Shown: piece after piece, positions 38,817 to 50,503 of the stretch
Numbering within the stretch: position 1 is the first letter of the stretch
How the letters are laid out: the number at the start of each line of letters is the position of its first letter
Source of the DNA: Enterobacter sp. RHBSTW-00175
GTDB lineage: Bacteria; Pseudomonadota; Gammaproteobacteria; Enterobacterales; Enterobacteriaceae
NCBI RefSeq assembly: GCF_013927005.1
Contig: NZ_CP055930.1
Span: forward strand, 434,001-498,000
Direction of reading: 5' to 3'
Length of the DNA stretch: 64,000 nt
Notes under the pieces: generated by a model
What the model was told of the DNA's origin: nothing
Database searches by the model: none
The model's input: only the letters and a program-made list of their open reading frames with translations
Program-made: the position numbers and the translations under genes

Positions 38817-40817
38817 GTGAAACAAAACGCCATACAACCCGCCAACCTCGAATTCAACGCTGAGGGTACACCTGTTTCCCGAGATTTTGATGATGTCTAT
38901 TTTTCTAATGATAATGGACTCGAGGAAACCCGGTATGTTTTCCTGGGCGGAAACCAGCTTCCCGATCGTTTCCCTTCGCATCCGCGCAGCCAGTTTGTGG
39001 TAGCGGAAAGTGGTTTTGGTACCGGGCTTAATTTCCTCACCCTCTGGCAGGCGTTTAACCAGTTTCACGCGACGCATCCTGAGGCTACGCTACAAAGATT
39101 ACATTTCATCAGTTTCGAAAAATTTCCGCTGACCGCGCACGATCTGGCGCTCGCGCATCAGCACTGGCCAGAACTTGCCCCCTGGGCCGGGCAGCTTCAG
39201 GCGCAGTGGCCACCGGCCGTTGGTGGCTGCCATCGCCTGTGGCTTGACGGCGGGCGCGTGACGCTGGATTTATGGCTTGGCGACATCAACGACCTGACCG
39301 ATAAGCTCGACGATACACATAATCAGAAAGTGGACGCCTGGTTCCTGGATGGTTTCGCTCCCGCCAAAAACCCGGATATGTGGAGCCAGCATCTGTTTAT
39401 GGCAATGGCGCGACTGGCACGCCCAGGTGCAACGCTTGCTACCTTCACCTCAGCAGGTTTTGTCCGCCGCGGGTTACAGGAAGCAGGCTTTACCATGCAG
39501 AAAACCAAAGGATTTGGCCGCAAACGTGAAATGCTGACGGGCGTGATGGAGCAAACTCTGGAGCAACACGCTCAGGCCCCCTGGTTTGCCCGTTGCGCCA
39601 GCACATCCCACGAGACCGCAATTATTGGCGGGGGCATTGCCAGCGCCCTGCTCTCTCTCGCGCTTTTGCATCGGGGCTGGAAAGTGACGCTTTACTGCGC
39701 TGATGACGCCCCGGCAACAGGCGCATCGGGTAATCGTCAGGGCGCGCTCTACCCGCTGTTGAGCGCACACGATCCAGCGCTGAGCCAGTTCTTCCCGGCG
39801 GCATTCACCTTTGCCCGCCGCCTGTACGACAACCTGCCGGTGTCATTCGATCATGACTGGTGCGGCGTCACGCAACTCGGATGGGATGAAAAGAGCCAGC
39901 AAAAAATCATGCAAATGCTCTCTCTGGAATTACCACCCGAGATAGCCCGCCCGGTAACGGCGCAACAGGTCCTGGAAAGCACCGGCCTCGAAACTGGCTG
40001 CGATGGCATTCAGTATCCGCATGGCGGCTGGCTATGCCCGGCAGAACTGACCACTGCGGCAATCAGCCTTGCCCAGTCACGCGGATTGACGGTGCACTAC
40101 TCCCGTGAGATTGCGTCATTGAGCCGGGACGACGAGCATTGGTCCCTGCACTTTACCCAGGGTGAGCACGCGCAACATGCCAGCGTGGTGCTGGCGAACG
40201 GGCACCACATCAACCAGTTTAGCCAGACGAAAAACCTGCCGCTCTATCCGGTCGGCGGTCAGGTCAGCCATATTCCCGCAGCGCCTGAACTGAGCAAACT
40301 GCGCCAGGTACTGTGCTATGACGGCTATCTGACACCGCAAAACCCGTCTAACGGGCATCACTGCATCGGTGCTAGCTACCATCGTGGCGCGACGGAGATG
40401 CACTACAGCGAAGAAGACCAGCACCAAAATCGTCAGCGCCTGATTGACTGCTTCCCGCAGGCTGGCTGGGCGAAGGAGGTGGACATCAGCGCCGGAGAAG
40501 CGCGCTGCGGCGTGCGCTGCGCCACCCGCGATCATCTGCCAATGGCAGGTAATGTGCCGGACTATGATGCAACCCTTGAGGCTTATCGGGATCTCGCCGA
40601 AAACAGGGAAAGCGCAGTCAGTGCTCCGGTGTACCCGGAGCTGTTTATGCTGGGCGGATTGGGATCCCGCGGATTGTGTTCTGCGCCGCTGCTGGCTGAA
40701 GTGCTGGCCGCGCAGATGAGCGACGAGCCAATTCCGCTGGACGGGGTTACGTTGGCGGGGCTCAATCCGAATCGCTTGTGGGTGAGAAAATTGCTGAAGG
40801 GAAAGATGGTTAAGTAA
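38817..40817 (+). CDS. mnmC: Bifunctional tRNA 5-methylaminomethyl-2-thiouridine methyltransferase/FAD oxidoreductase MnmC
   Basis: 666 residues (E. coli 668). It finishes mnm5s2U34 in tRNA: the C-terminal FAD domain removes carboxymethyl from cmnm5 and the N-terminal domain methylates nm5 using SAM. The SAM motif is [18 protein letters not shown] (about 60-77), [15 protein letters not shown] follows; the oxidoreductase begins near residue 265 with [17 protein letters not shown] and has [15 protein letters not shown]. The start is GTG 38817 by family alignment; the frame is open upstream across the fabB control sites. Confidence 0.96.
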   Translation: MKQNAIQPANLEFNAEGTPVSRDFDDVYFSNDNGLEETRYVFLGGNQLPDRFPSHPRSQFVVAESGFGTGLNFLTLWQAFNQFHATHPEATLQRLHFISFEKFPLTAHDLALAHQHWPELAPWAGQLQAQWPPAVGGCHRLWLDGGRVTLDLWLGDINDLTDKLDDTHNQKVDAWFLDGFAPAKNPDMWSQHLFMAMARLARPGATLATFTSAGFVRRGLQEAGFTMQKTKGFGRKREMLTGVMEQTLEQHAQAPWFARCASTSHETAIIGGGIASALLSLALLHRGWKVTLYCADDAPATGASGNRQGALYPLLSAHDPALSQFFPAAFTFARRLYDNLPVSFDHDWCGVTQLGWDEKSQQKIMQMLSLELPPEIARPVTAQQVLESTGLETGCDGIQYPHGGWLCPAELTTAAISLAQSRGLTVHYSREIASLSRDDEHWSLHFTQGEHAQHASVVLANGHHINQFSQTKNLPLYPVGGQVSHIPAAPELSKLRQVLCYDGYLTPQNPSNGHHCIGASYHRGATEMHYSEEDQHQNRQRLIDCFPQAGWAKEVDISAGEARCGVRCATRDHLPMAGNVPDYDATLEAYRDLAENRESAVSAPVYPELFMLGGLGSRGLCSAPLLAEVLAAQMSDEPIPLDGVTLAGLNPNRLWVRKLLKGKMVK

Positions 40818-40831
40818 GGTGCGGTCTGGTG

Positions 40832-40852
40832 CCCTCTCCCACAGGGAGAGGG
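40832..40852. repeat. CCCTCTCCC-ACA-GGGAGAGGG hairpin repeat
   Basis: Exact second copy of the inverted repeat at 16062-16082, here between the convergent genes mnmC and yfcL. Confidence 0.75.
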
Positions 40853-40862
40853 GATCCACGAC

Positions 40863-41138
40863 TTAACGTTTGGCCTGCTGGAACAACGTGTCCCACATAC
40901 CCAACACTAGCGTCTGGTCGCGCGGGGAGAGTTCACCCGCCTGAATGGCTTTCTCAAGGCTGCGAGTCACTTCCTGATGCACGGCTTCAGCAGAGTGATC
41001 GTCCCCTGCTTCCAGCTCGGCAACCGCCAGCGTCAGGTGACCACGCAGATAACCGCTGGCGAACAGCTCATCATCACTGGCGTGTTCCACCATGTCATCA
41101 ATTAACGCCAGAATGCGTGATTCAAATTCTGCGATCAT
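40863..41138 (-). CDS. yfcL: YfcL family protein
   Basis: 91 residues, small and acidic, matching E. coli YfcL (92). [19 protein letters not shown] at the start and [19 protein letters not shown] in the middle are conserved; the protein looks all-helical. Function unknown. It is 13 bases downstream of epmC on the same strand. Confidence 0.93.
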   Translation of the reverse strand: MIAEFESRILALIDDMVEHASDDELFASGYLRGHLTLAVAELEAGDDHSAEAVHQEVTRSLEKAIQAGELSPRDQTLVLGMWDTLFQQAKR

Positions 41139-41151
41139 CTTATTTCCTCAG

Positions 41152-41697
41152 TTAAAGATCTTCCGGCCACGGGAAGCAATCCGCCGTCATCTCCGGCGTG
41201 TGGTAATAATTCTGTAAAGCCCTGATGAGAGTCGCCGGACGTGCCGGGATCCCTTTTTCAAGATATTCCATCACCTGCGCATGCACACGGCGCTGGAAGA
41301 CAATGCGGTCCGGCTCGAAGTCACCTTCGAGGTTGTCACAGCTGACATTAAACGGAAATCCTGCCGCTACGCACAGCAACCATTCCAGCGCCTGCGGTTT
41401 CACTTCTACGTCTTCAAACTGCCCCTGGGTCGCGGCGTCGCGTCCGTCCGGGCAGTACCAGTAGCCGAAGTCCACCAGCTCACGACGCGCTTTTCCCGCA
41501 ATACACCAGTGAGAGATCTCATGCATCCCGCTGGCATAAAAGCCGTGCGCAAACACAATTCGGTTGTACGGGATCTCTGCATCAGCAGGAAGATAGATCG
41601 GTTCGTCGTCGCCTTTAATCAGACGTGTATTAAAATCAGCGGCAAAACAGCCATCAAAGATCTCAATCAGCTGTTCGTAATTATGCTTACTGTCCAT
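41152..41697 (-). CDS. epmC: Elongation factor P hydroxylase EpmC (YfcM)
   Basis: 181 residues. It hydroxylates the beta-lysylated Lys34 of elongation factor P (known for E. coli EpmC). Metal-ligand candidates are in GFYASGMHEISHWCIAGKAR, an HExxH motif: HEISH at about residues 58-62. FGYWYCPDGRDAATQGQFE and FNVSCDNLEGD are further conserved. The start ATG shares the TAATG-type junction with yfcA (base 41697 common). Confidence 0.94.
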   Translation of the reverse strand: MDSKHNYEQLIEIFDGCFAADFNTRLIKGDDEPIYLPADAEIPYNRIVFAHGFYASGMHEISHWCIAGKARRELVDFGYWYCPDGRDAATQGQFEDVEVKPQALEWLLCVAAGFPFNVSCDNLEGDFEPDRIVFQRRVHAQVMEYLEKGIPARPATLIRALQNYYHTPEMTADCFPWPEDL

Positions 41698-42506
41698 TAG
41701 TTCATCCCCAACCAGTGGAGGATCTCCTGTCCATGGCTATCATAAAGAAGCTTGGAACTCATCACCGCCGACACCACAACAATCATCGGACGGATCAGTT
41801 TCTGCCCTTTGCTTAACACCAGACGCGAGCCTGCGCGCGCACCCAAAAATTGCCCCGCCATCATCACAAACCCGGTCGCCCAGATAACTTTTCCACCAAT
41901 GATGAACAACAGCAAGCCGCCTAAGTTGGAGGTCGCATTGAGTACTTTGGCATGAGCAGTCGATTTGGCGAGGTTAAACCCGGCCAGCGTCACAAACGCT
42001 AAGGCATAAAATGAACCTGCACCTGGCCCAAAGAAGCCATCGTAAAAACCGACGCAACCACCCGCGATCAGTGCAAACGGCAAACCATGCAGGCGACGCT
42101 GTCTGTCTTCTTCGCCAAGCCGTGGCATCAGTAAAAAGTACAGGCCAATACAGATAACCAGGATGGGCAGGATCTGACGCAAAATGTCGGACTGCACGTG
42201 CTGAACCAGCAGTGCGCCAGACGTAGAGCCGATAAAGGTCATCAGGATATTCAGTTTCTGATCGGCAAGATTAACCACCTTACGGCGGATAAAATAGAGC
42301 GATGCGGATAGAGACCCGCCACAAGCCTGAAGCTTATTGGTTGCCAGGGCCTGTGCAGGGTTCATGCCAGCGGCCAGCAGGGCCGGAACAGTCAGCAAAC
42401 CGCCCCCACCCGCCAGCGCATCAATAAATCCGGCTAACATAGCGACAAAAAACAGCACCACCAGCAGCGTGGGTGACACCATAAAAAGATCGACGAAATT
42501 ATCCAT
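41697..42506 (-). CDS. yfcA: TauE/SafE-family membrane protein YfcA
   Basis: 269 residues with about eight hydrophobic segments. The family exports sulfonates or sulfur-containing anions; the substrate of YfcA is not known. Motifs: AGFIDALAGGGGLLTVPALL at about residues 20-40 and GFYDGFFGPGAGSFYALAFV near 150, the two repeated halves of the TauE fold. It overlaps mepA and epmC by single bases, suggesting a mepA-yfcA-epmC-yfcL unit. Confidence 0.94.
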   Translation of the reverse strand: MDNFVDLFMVSPTLLVVLFFVAMLAGFIDALAGGGGLLTVPALLAAGMNPAQALATNKLQACGGSLSASLYFIRRKVVNLADQKLNILMTFIGSTSGALLVQHVQSDILRQILPILVICIGLYFLLMPRLGEEDRQRRLHGLPFALIAGGCVGFYDGFFGPGAGSFYALAFVTLAGFNLAKSTAHAKVLNATSNLGGLLLFIIGGKVIWATGFVMMAGQFLGARAGSRLVLSKGQKLIRPMIVVVSAVMSSKLLYDSHGQEILHWLGMN

Positions 42507-43330
42507 TAGAGTACATGCTCATCCAGTAGCGCCTGGCAGGAAGGCGGCAACGGAGGCGGTGTCTTCTTCTCAGGCTTAGAGGTTCCAGGTTTTGCAGGTT
42601 CAAACCAGCTTTGCAGTTCCGCGCCACAGCCATCGCCTGGCGGCGGTAACGGCTGATCTTCGCATTCAAGACTGTTTGCCGGGCAACGCAGACGAACGTG
42701 CATATGCGCACGATGCTGGAACCACGGGCGCACTTTGCGCAGCCAGTCGCGATCGGTGCCGGCATCCTGGCAGAGCTGCTGTTTAATGGCCGGGTTCACA
42801 AAAATCCGCGTGACGTCGTTATCTTTCGCCGCCAGCTTGATCATACTGGAGACATCCTGCGACCAAAGTGAGGGCACAACGTTTTTACCGTCGCCCGCGA
42901 CCAGATCCAGCGCCTGCGGTTTCAGTAGTTGTGAGGAACTCCAGCGCGCTTTCGGCAGTTGCAAGAAGATATCGACATCCAGTCCGGTCTGGTGGCTGGC
43001 GTGTCCACTGTTGAAACGCCCACCGGCAGGCATTCCCATATCGCCGATGAGCATGGTCCCCAGCCCCAGATTGTGCACCTGGTTGCCCAGACGCTGAATA
43101 AACAGCACCAGGTCCGGGTGACCAAAATAGCGGCGCTGGTCAGTGCGCATCACCTGATAGGTGTCTGATTGCAGCGGCAACTCTTGTGCACCAACGATAC
43201 AGCCGTTCGAAAATGCACCAATAGACTGCGCACTCCCCGCTACCGGATGGCTGATTTTTTGCCACGGTGTAGCAGCCAGACTGGCTCCACTGGCGAGTAA
43301 CGCCAGCAGAGCAATTGCGGTTTTTTTCAT
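42506..43330 (-). CDS. mepA: Penicillin-insensitive murein endopeptidase MepA
   Basis: 274 residues with a signal peptide ([19 protein letters not shown], about 19 residues). A periplasmic LAS-family zinc endopeptidase that cuts the D-Ala-mDAP cross-link of peptidoglycan. Zinc ligands lie in [14 protein letters not shown] (His and Asp) and in [13 protein letters not shown] (HxH). Cysteines for the three disulfides are present. The C-terminal tail is Pro/Lys-rich ([17 protein letters not shown]), as in relatives. It follows aroC with a two-base gap. Confidence 0.96.
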   Translation of the reverse strand: MKKTAIALLALLASGASLAATPWQKISHPVAGSAQSIGAFSNGCIVGAQELPLQSDTYQVMRTDQRRYFGHPDLVLFIQRLGNQVHNLGLGTMLIGDMGMPAGGRFNSGHASHQTGLDVDIFLQLPKARWSSSQLLKPQALDLVAGDGKNVVPSLWSQDVSSMIKLAAKDNDVTRIFVNPAIKQQLCQDAGTDRDWLRKVRPWFQHRAHMHVRLRCPANSLECEDQPLPPPGDGCGAELQSWFEPAKPGTSKPEKKTPPPLPPSCQALLDEHVL

Positions 43331-43332
43331 GT

Positions 43333-44418
43333 TTACCAGCGTGGAATGGTGGTCGTCACATCCGCATTCTGCGCGCGCTGGCGCAGGAAGTGATCCATCA
43401 GCACAATCGCCAGCATCGCTTCAGCAATCGGCACTGCGCGGATCCCCACGCACGGATCATGACGGCCTTTCGTGATCATCTCGACTTCTTCACCAGAGCG
43501 GTTAATCGTATGGCCCGGTACGGTAATGCTGGAGGTTGGTTTCAGTGCGATGTTAGCGACAATCTGTTGCCCGCTGCTGATCCCGCCAAGAATACCGCCC
43601 GCGTGGTTGCTCTGGAAACCGTCTTTGGTAATTTCGTCACGGTTCTGGCTACCACGAAGCTGAATCACGCCAAAACCGTCGCCAATCTCAACACCTTTCA
43701 CCGCATTGATGCTCATCATCGCGTGGGCAATATCAGCGTCAAGACGGTCAAAGACCGGCTCGCCCCAGCCTGCGGGAACACCATCTGCCACAACGGTCAC
43801 TTTGGCACCGATGGAGTCGCCCTCTTTCTTCAGGCCACGCATCAGTTCGTCCAAAGCCTCCAGCTTATCGGCATCGGCGCAGAAGAACGGGTTTTGTTCA
43901 ACCTGGTCCCAGTCTTTAATCGCCAGCGGAATGTCGCCCATCTGGGTCAGACAACCGCGGATAACGATGCCAAATTTTTGCGCCAGGTATTTTTTCGCGA
44001 TCGCGCCTGCGGCTACACGCATGGCAGTTTCACGCGCGGAAGAACGACCGCCACCGCGATAATCACGAAAACCGTATTTTTGCTCGTAGGTATAGTCAGC
44101 ATGACCCGGACGGAAGACGTCTTTGATGGCACCGTAGTCCTGCGAACGCTGATCGGTGTTTTCAATCAGCAAGCCAATGCTGGTACCGGTGGTACGGCCT
44201 TCGAACACGCCAGAGAGAATTTTGACCTGGTCCGGCTCGCGACGCTGCGTGGTGTAGCGAGAGGTGCCAGGGCGACGACGGTCGAGGTCGTGCTGTAAAT
44301 CAGCTTCGGTCAGCTCGATGCCTGGCGGGACGCCATCAACGATACAACCCAGTGCCAGCCCGTGCGACTCACCAAAGGTGGTCACGCGGAATAATTGTCC
44401 AATACTGTTTCCTGCCAT
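43333..44418 (-). CDS. aroC: Chorismate synthase
   Basis: 361 residues, E. coli length. It converts EPSP to chorismate with reduced FMN, the last step of the shikimate pathway. The signatures [35 protein letters not shown] and [16 protein letters not shown] cover the FMN/EPSP pocket, with GKGRHDPC-like [15 protein letters not shown] near the end. ATG 44418 is used; a GTG directly before it is also in frame. It follows prmB by 60 bases. Confidence 0.98.
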   Translation of the reverse strand: MAGNSIGQLFRVTTFGESHGLALGCIVDGVPPGIELTEADLQHDLDRRRPGTSRYTTQRREPDQVKILSGVFEGRTTGTSIGLLIENTDQRSQDYGAIKDVFRPGHADYTYEQKYGFRDYRGGGRSSARETAMRVAAGAIAKKYLAQKFGIVIRGCLTQMGDIPLAIKDWDQVEQNPFFCADADKLEALDELMRGLKKEGDSIGAKVTVVADGVPAGWGEPVFDRLDADIAHAMMSINAVKGVEIGDGFGVIQLRGSQNRDEITKDGFQSNHAGGILGGISSGQQIVANIALKPTSSITVPGHTINRSGEEVEMITKGRHDPCVGIRAVPIAEAMLAIVLMDHFLRQRAQNADVTTTIPRW

Positions 44419-44478
44419 CACGGCTCCGCTGTCGTTATTTGTGTTTGAGCGTTGTGAAACGGGCCGAAGCCCGCTGGA

Positions 44479-45411
44479 TTAATCTTTGTAAATGCTGAAG
44501 TGTTCACGCGCGTCGAGAAGCTGCGCTTTGGTCAACATAAAGACGCCATCACCGCCGTTGTCGAACTCGAGCCAGGTGAACGGCACATCCGGGTACTGCT
44601 CTATCAGATGTACCATGCTGTTGCCGACTTCACAAATCAGAACGCCATCGTCGGTCAGATAATCCGGCGCGCAGGCCAGAATACGACGCGTCAGTTTCAG
44701 GCCATCAGAGCCTGATGCCAGCCCCAGCTCCGGCTCGTGGCGATACTCATTTGGCAGATCGGACATGTCTTCCGCATCTACATACGGCGGGTTAGTCACG
44801 ATCAGATCGTACTGGAGCACAGGCAGATCGCGGAACAGATCAGAGCGGATCGGCGTAACGTGATGGATAAGCCCATGCTCTTCAATGTTGTGTTCAGTCA
44901 CGGCCAGCGCATCGGTGGAGATATCCACGGCATCCACTTCCGCTTCCGGGAAGGCATAAGCACAGGCAATAGCGATACAACCGCTGCCGGTACACATGTC
45001 CAGAATATGCTGCGGCTGGTGATTAATCAGGCCATCGAAGTGGTTGTTGATCAGCTCACCGATCGGCGAGCGCGGTACCAGAACACGTTCATCAACATAG
45101 AATTCGTGGCCACAGAACCAGGCTTTGTTGGTCAGATAGGCAACAGGAATACGTTCGTTAACGCGACGGATCACGCGCTCAACGATGCGATGTTTTTCGC
45201 TGGAGGTCAGGCGCGCACTGCGCATGTCTTCAGGGATATCCAGCGGCAGATAGAGTGACGGCAGCACCAGCTGAACAGCCTCATCCCACGGGTTATCGGT
45301 ACCATGACCGTACCAGATATTCGCGGCGCTGAAGCGGCTAACCGACCAGCGCAACATGTCCTGTATGGTATGCAGCTCGTTTACTGCTTCATCGACAAAT
45401 ATTTTATCCAC
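44479..45411 (-). CDS. prmB: 50S ribosomal protein uL3 glutamine N5-methyltransferase
   Basis: 310 residues, same as E. coli. It methylates a glutamine of ribosomal protein L3 using SAM. Motif I is [16 protein letters not shown], the catalytic NPPY is in [14 protein letters not shown], and the helical N-terminal substrate domain includes [20 protein letters not shown] (about 95-115). Divergent from smrB. Confidence 0.96.
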   Translation of the reverse strand: MDKIFVDEAVNELHTIQDMLRWSVSRFSAANIWYGHGTDNPWDEAVQLVLPSLYLPLDIPEDMRSARLTSSEKHRIVERVIRRVNERIPVAYLTNKAWFCGHEFYVDERVLVPRSPIGELINNHFDGLINHQPQHILDMCTGSGCIAIACAYAFPEAEVDAVDISTDALAVTEHNIEEHGLIHHVTPIRSDLFRDLPVLQYDLIVTNPPYVDAEDMSDLPNEYRHEPELGLASGSDGLKLTRRILACAPDYLTDDGVLICEVGNSMVHLIEQYPDVPFTWLEFDNGGDGVFMLTKAQLLDAREHFSIYKD

Positions 45412-45556
45412 TCTTTCCTCCAGGGCACGCTCGCATAATTTTCGGCGGCTAGTTTGCCATGAAGACGGCGATAAATCAGCAATGACGCTTACTGCTTGAG
45501 GTTAAAAAATGCGTTTAGTCAGGTACACTATTGGAAATAAGAGATGAGACAGGCTA

Positions 45557-46108
45557 ATGAAAAAGAAAACAACGCTCAGCCAGGAGGATCAGTCGCTCTT
45601 CCGTCAGCTCATGACCGGAACGCGTCAAATCAAGCAGGACACCATTGTCCAACGCCCGATTCGTAAGAAAATCACTGAAGTACCGGTTAAACGTTTATTG
45701 CAGGAACAGGCTGATAACAGCCACTATTTTTCGGATGAATTCCAGCCGCTGCTCAATACCCAGGGCGCAGTGAAGTATGTACGTGAAGACGTCAGCCACT
45801 TTGAGCTGAAAAAATTACGTCGGGGAGATTATTCGCCGGAACTGTTTCTCGATCTGCACGGGTTAACCCAGATGCAGGCGAAACAAGAGCTGGGGGCATT
45901 AATTGCCGCGTGCCGTCGGGAACACGTTTTTTGTGCCTGCGTGATGCACGGCCACGGTAAACATATCCTGAAGCAGCAAACGCCGTTATGGCTTGCCCAA
46001 CACCCGCACGTGATGGCATTTCATCAGGCACCAAAAGAGTACGGCGGAGATGCCGCATTACTGGTGTTGATTGAAGTGGAAGAGTGGCAGCCACCAGAAC
46101 TGCCCTGA
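45557..46108 (+). CDS. smrB: Ribosome rescue factor SmrB
   Basis: 183 residues, as in E. coli. An Smr-domain endonuclease that cleaves mRNA at collided ribosomes. The Smr domain (about 95-175) starts [19 protein letters not shown] and contains the DxH and [15 protein letters not shown] motifs needed for nuclease activity; the basic N-terminus ([18 protein letters not shown]) binds the ribosome. RBS GAGACAGG lies before ATG. Confidence 0.95.
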   Translation: MKKKTTLSQEDQSLFRQLMTGTRQIKQDTIVQRPIRKKITEVPVKRLLQEQADNSHYFSDEFQPLLNTQGAVKYVREDVSHFELKKLRRGDYSPELFLDLHGLTQMQAKQELGALIAACRREHVFCACVMHGHGKHILKQQTPLWLAQHPHVMAFHQAPKEYGGDAALLVLIEVEEWQPPELP

Positions 46109-46112
46109 CAGA

Positions 46113-46132
46113 CTGGCGGGTGGCCCCGCCAG
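46113..46132. terminator. Hairpin between convergent smrB and sixA
   Basis: CTGGCGGG and CCCGCCAG pair around TGGC; there is no T tract in either direction, so termination would be weak or Rho-assisted. Confidence 0.45.
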
Positions 46133-46145
46133 AATGCAAGTCAGG

Positions 46146-46631
46146 TCAAATAGCTTTCGCCATCTTCAGATTGCACGGACTCATTTGCCAGTTAAAGACC
46201 CCTTTGCCCGTTTCGTCGAGTGTGACGTTAGCAATGGCAGAAGTCGTAAACATCGGTGGCGTTTCGCCCGGGCACAGTTCAGATACCAGATAGCCAACCA
46301 GTGGCAGGTGGGAAATGACCAGTGCAGAGGAGACTCCCTCATTGCACAGCGCCTGAAGATACGCGCTCACAAGGCCAACATCGCCGCACGGCGTGAGTTC
46401 TGGGAGAACATCGACGTCGGAAGGCAGGATCATACACTCACCCACCACTTCAAGGGTCTGTTCTGCACGCAGGAACGGACTCACCAGAACACGTTCGATG
46501 TCCACTTTTTGACCTTCAAGCCAGGTAGCCATTTGACGGGATTCGTCGCAGCCACAAAGGGTCAAAGGACGTACTGAGTCACTGGCGGCATCGAGTGCCG
46601 CGTCGCCGTGACGCATGATAAAAACTTGCAT
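46146..46631 (-). CDS. sixA: Phosphohistidine phosphatase SixA
   Basis: 161 residues. It removes phosphate from histidine; in E. coli the target is the NPr protein of the nitrogen PTS. The catalytic RHG motif is VFIMRHGDAALDA with His8; a second histidine lies in ALVISHLPLVGYLVSEL. Length and sequence match E. coli SixA. The 209 bases up to fadJ hold its promoter; I see no other feature there. Confidence 0.95.
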   Translation of the reverse strand: MQVFIMRHGDAALDAASDSVRPLTLCGCDESRQMATWLEGQKVDIERVLVSPFLRAEQTLEVVGECMILPSDVDVLPELTPCGDVGLVSAYLQALCNEGVSSALVISHLPLVGYLVSELCPGETPPMFTTSAIANVTLDETGKGVFNWQMSPCNLKMAKAI

Positions 46632-46840
46632 ATTGCACCGCTTTTGTTAACCAGAATCACCAGCGCTGACTACCTGGGATGATGCCATAGAGGTAGAAAA
46701 CCTGGTGGCCGGGCATTGTGCCTGATCCATTCGGTGAATGAAACGCTGTTTTTTACCTCAATGGCGTAAGTATAGTCAATCTTTGTTTACAAATTCGCCA
46801 AAACAGGTTCGCTCAACTCAGGATTTACCCTTCTTTGACC

Positions 46841-48988
46841 TCAACTTACGAGGCCAGTTTCCCTTGCAGACCAAAAAGTTTGGCCGCGTTCCGCCATTTG
46901 CAATAATTCGTCACAGGGCGTAAACCGCGGACCAAATTGCGTGGCAAGACGTTGCAGAGTGGCAACCACTTCACCCGCTCCCAGTGTATCCATGTAACGG
47001 AACGGGCCGCCAAGGAACGGCGGGAAACCGATACCAAAAACAGCACCTATGTCACCATCGCGTGCGCTTTTGATTACCTGCTCGCCAAAGCAGCGCGCTG
47101 CTTCGTTAAGCATCATCATCACACAGCGTTCAGCACACTGAACCGCCGACAGTTTTCCCTGCCCGGTTGCTGAAATAAGCCCATAAACCGAAGGGTCGAC
47201 CTGTTTCTTGCTTTTACGCCCTTTCTGCACGTAAAGATAGAAACCGCGTTCATTTTTTCTGCCTTTGCGATCGTCCTTCAATATTGCTGAAACAATGTTT
47301 GCAGGCGGGCTAAAACGATCTCCATATGCGGCCTCCAGCACTGGTATAATTTTAGTGCCGGTATCTATTCCTACCTCATCCAAAAGTTGGATTGGGCCAA
47401 CCGGGAAACCAAACTTCACCAGTGCCTCGTCTACATGTTCGATCTTCTCCCCTTCCGTCAGTAGCCGCATCGCCTCATTTATATAAGGCGCAAGAATACG
47501 GTTAACGTAAAAACCGGCTTTATCGGCCACCACAACCGGGGTCTTGCCCTGCATTTTGGCAAGCTTCACTACGGTTGCGATGGTCTGCGGGCTGGTCGTG
47601 GCGTGTGGAATGACTTCCACCAGCGGCATTTTTTCGACCGGGCTAAAGAAATGCAGGCCAATCACCTGTTCAGGACGCGCCGCGTGCATCGCAATATCGC
47701 CAATCGGTAACGATGAGGTGTTAGAGGCAAAGATGGTATGGGGTGCGCAATGCTGCTCGACATCCGCCACCATCTTTTGCTTCAGCGCTAAATCTTCAAA
47801 TACCGCTTCAATAACAAGGTCACGATGGGCAAAACCGCTATAGTCAGTCGCACCCGAAACCAGCGCCAGCGTTTTGTCTCGCTCACTTGCCTTTATATGG
47901 CGCCGTTTGACCTTTTGATCAAGCAACTGCCAGCTGTATTGCAGCGCATGATTAATCCCTTTCGGATTGATGTCTTTAATACGCACGGGCAATTTGCCCT
48001 TGCTGGCGGTCACAAAGGCAATACCGCCGCCCATCAGCCCGCCACCCAGTATTCCCACAGCGCGCAAAGATGCAGGTTCTGCGTCACTGCCCGGATCTTT
48101 TTTAACATCGGTGCTGGCAAAGAAGATGCTACGCAACGACTGAGACTGCGGCGTCATAGCCAGTTCACCAAAGGCCTTTGCCTCAGCGGCATATCCACTG
48201 CTGCTGCCGTGCGCCAGACCGGTTTCAATCACCTCCAGAATGCGTGTGGTTGCCGGGTAATTGCCCTTCGCTTTTTGCTCTGTTTTTTTACCGACCATAC
48301 TGAAAAGCAGCGCGCGTCCAAGTGGCCCCGCCAGGATACGCTCGCGTACCGGCAGATGCCGTTTGGCCTGGCGCCCTTTCAACGCCCGCTCAACTGCGGC
48401 TTCCAGCAATATCGAATGCGGCACAACCTCATCCACCAGACCCGTCCTCAGCGCCTGACGCGCACGAAGTTGTTTGCCGGTTAAGATCATCTCCAGCGCC
48501 GTACTGACGCCAACCAGTCGCGGTAAACGCTGCGTGCCACCCGATCCTGGTAGCAGTCCAAGTTGTACTTCGGGTAAGCCTAAAACGGTTTTCGCATCGT
48601 CGGTACATATCCGGCTGTGACAGGCCAGGGCAAGTTCCAGCCCGCCACCGAGACACGCTCCGTGAATAGCCGCAATCACCGGAACAGGCAACGCGTGGAT
48701 CTCAGCCATCACCTGCTGCCCCTGCCGCGCCAGGTCTTCCGCCTCCTGAGCGCTTTTTGCACGGGCGATCATGTTGATATCCGCCCCGGCAATAAAGTTA
48801 TCTGATTTGGCCGAAATAAAGACCAGCCCACGAAGGTCTTTATTTTCGCGGATCTGCTTTAACATCGCCCGCACCTGAACACCAAACTCGGCCTTCAGTG
48901 TATTCATCTTTTCGCCAGGGACATCAATAGTGACAACAGCGACGTTATCGGGGCGAACATTCAGCGTAAATGCCGATGTCATGTCCAT
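46841..48988 (-). CDS. fadJ: Fatty acid oxidation complex subunit alpha FadJ
   Basis: 715 residues. The alpha subunit of the anaerobic beta-oxidation complex with enoyl-CoA hydratase and 3-hydroxyacyl-CoA dehydrogenase activities. The crotonase domain (about 1-190) has [17 protein letters not shown] and [20 protein letters not shown]; the NAD-binding dehydrogenase domain begins near 310 with [18 protein letters not shown] and includes [14 protein letters not shown] and [17 protein letters not shown]. It starts on the last base of the fadI stop region, so the pair is coupled. Confidence 0.97.
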   Translation of the reverse strand: MDMTSAFTLNVRPDNVAVVTIDVPGEKMNTLKAEFGVQVRAMLKQIRENKDLRGLVFISAKSDNFIAGADINMIARAKSAQEAEDLARQGQQVMAEIHALPVPVIAAIHGACLGGGLELALACHSRICTDDAKTVLGLPEVQLGLLPGSGGTQRLPRLVGVSTALEMILTGKQLRARQALRTGLVDEVVPHSILLEAAVERALKGRQAKRHLPVRERILAGPLGRALLFSMVGKKTEQKAKGNYPATTRILEVIETGLAHGSSSGYAAEAKAFGELAMTPQSQSLRSIFFASTDVKKDPGSDAEPASLRAVGILGGGLMGGGIAFVTASKGKLPVRIKDINPKGINHALQYSWQLLDQKVKRRHIKASERDKTLALVSGATDYSGFAHRDLVIEAVFEDLALKQKMVADVEQHCAPHTIFASNTSSLPIGDIAMHAARPEQVIGLHFFSPVEKMPLVEVIPHATTSPQTIATVVKLAKMQGKTPVVVADKAGFYVNRILAPYINEAMRLLTEGEKIEHVDEALVKFGFPVGPIQLLDEVGIDTGTKIIPVLEAAYGDRFSPPANIVSAILKDDRKGRKNERGFYLYVQKGRKSKKQVDPSVYGLISATGQGKLSAVQCAERCVMMMLNEAARCFGEQVIKSARDGDIGAVFGIGFPPFLGGPFRYMDTLGAGEVVATLQRLATQFGPRFTPCDELLQMAERGQTFWSARETGLVS

Positions 48989-50298
48989 TATTCAGCCTCC
49001 ACAACCATTGCCGCACCCAGCCCACCCGCCGCACAGGCGGTGACCAGCCCAAATCCGCCGCCGCGGCGACGCAGTTCATGTAATGTTTGGGTTATCATTC
49101 GCGCGCCCGTGGCCGCGAAAGGATGGCCGTAAGCGATAGAGCCACCCAATACGTTAAATTTGCTTTCGTCCACTTCACCGGTGGCGTTTGCCCGCCCCAG
49201 AACTTCGCGTGCGAATCTGTCGCTTGCCAGAAGCTGCACGTTTGCCAGTGTTTGTGCGGCAAAGGCTTCGTGCATATCAATGAGCGTCAAATCAGCCAGC
49301 GTTAACCCGGCGCGTTCCAGTGCCAGTGGCGTAGACCAGGCTGGGCCTAAGAGCATGTCCTGCCAGACATCAATAGCCGTAAACGCGTAGCTGCGCAGAT
49401 AGCCCAGCGGTTTTATGCCCAGCTCTCTGGCGCGGGATTCGGTCATCAGGATCACGGCGGCGGAGCCGTCCGTCAGTGGCGTACTGTTGGCGGCGGTAAC
49501 AGTGCCATGTTTGCGATCAAATGCCGGGCGTAGTTTTGCATAATCCGCCAGCGTCGACGTGCCACGAATATTGTTATCTTCCACAAGCGGTTCACGGTAA
49601 GGGGGAACATAGGCGGTCATCACCTCGTCGGCCAGTTTGCCTTCAGACCAGGCTTTTGCGGCGAGCTGGTGCGAACGGTGTGCCAACGCATCCTGCTGTT
49701 CACGCGTGATGCCATAGGTTTTCGCCATCTGCTCGGCGGTATCGCCCATGCGCAGACCGGTCGAATACTCTGCCACGGCGGGCGGTACAGGCATCAGGTC
49801 GCGTAAACGCAGGCGTGAGAAGAGTTTGAGTCGCTGCCCGGTGGTACGGGCTTTATTGACGTCCACCAGAATGCGGGCCAGCTTTTTACTAACCCCGATT
49901 GGCAGTACGGAAGAGGAGTCGGCACCGCCGGCAATTCCCGCGCGGATTGTACCGGCCATCAGGCTTTCCGCCACGTTGGCAACCGCCTGAAAACTGGTGG
50001 CACACGCGCGGCTGACGCTATAAGCATCGGTATGCACGTTCATGCCTGTACCCAGGACAATTTCACGCGCAATGTTGGGCGCTTCCGGCATTTGCACGAC
50101 CTGGCCGAAAACCAGCTGTTCAATGACCTCAGGTGGTATTTCGCTGCGAGCCAGCATCTCTCCCACCACCATTTTTCCCAGATCGACCGCCGGGATGCCG
50201 TGAAACGCCGTTGCCTGACGCGCAAACGGCGTGCGCAACCCGCTGACAATGGCGATGCGGTCACCTTGTCGGGTGATAAGCGGTAATGCCTGACTCAT
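48988..50298 (-). CDS. fadI: Acetyl-CoA acyltransferase FadI (beta-ketothiolase)
   Basis: 436 residues, E. coli length. The thiolase partner of FadJ, splitting 3-ketoacyl-CoA. The acyl-binding cysteine is in [13 protein letters not shown] (about Cys99); [17 protein letters not shown] and [16 protein letters not shown] carry the catalytic histidine and second cysteine. A FadR-type site lies about 35 bases upstream, consistent with fatty-acid derepression. Confidence 0.97.
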   Translation of the reverse strand: MSQALPLITRQGDRIAIVSGLRTPFARQATAFHGIPAVDLGKMVVGEMLARSEIPPEVIEQLVFGQVVQMPEAPNIAREIVLGTGMNVHTDAYSVSRACATSFQAVANVAESLMAGTIRAGIAGGADSSSVLPIGVSKKLARILVDVNKARTTGQRLKLFSRLRLRDLMPVPPAVAEYSTGLRMGDTAEQMAKTYGITREQQDALAHRSHQLAAKAWSEGKLADEVMTAYVPPYREPLVEDNNIRGTSTLADYAKLRPAFDRKHGTVTAANSTPLTDGSAAVILMTESRARELGIKPLGYLRSYAFTAIDVWQDMLLGPAWSTPLALERAGLTLADLTLIDMHEAFAAQTLANVQLLASDRFAREVLGRANATGEVDESKFNVLGGSIAYGHPFAATGARMITQTLHELRRRGGGFGLVTACAAGGLGAAMVVEAE

Positions 50299-50330
50299 AA
50301 CACTCCCCTGTAAAATTCATGCTCAACGCA

Positions 50331-50347
50331 AAGTGGTCTGACCTGAT
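50331..50347. promoter_or_regulatory. FadR operator of fadI-fadJ
   Basis: AAGTGGTCTGACCTGAT fits the FadR consensus with the GGTC-N-GACC core intact, placed over the expected fadIJ promoter. Confidence 0.75.
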
Positions 50348-50418
50348 AACAGTCTTAACCATTTTTTTACATTCAGCCAATCGGGGAAACGAAAAAGTGC
50401 GAGCTAAAACACAGAGAG

Positions 50419-50451
50419 GAAAAAGAAAATGCCCCTGCAAAGCAGAGGCAT
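50419..50451 (-). terminator. Terminator after yfcZ
   Basis: Minus strand ATGCCTCTGC and GCAGGGGCAT pair around TTT, followed by TTTCTTTTTCC. It lies between yfcZ and fadI. Confidence 0.75.
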
Positions 50452-50503
50452 GGTGCGAGTTATTACGCCCTCTCTTGTGGGAGGACGCATCAGACCGCAG
50501 AGA

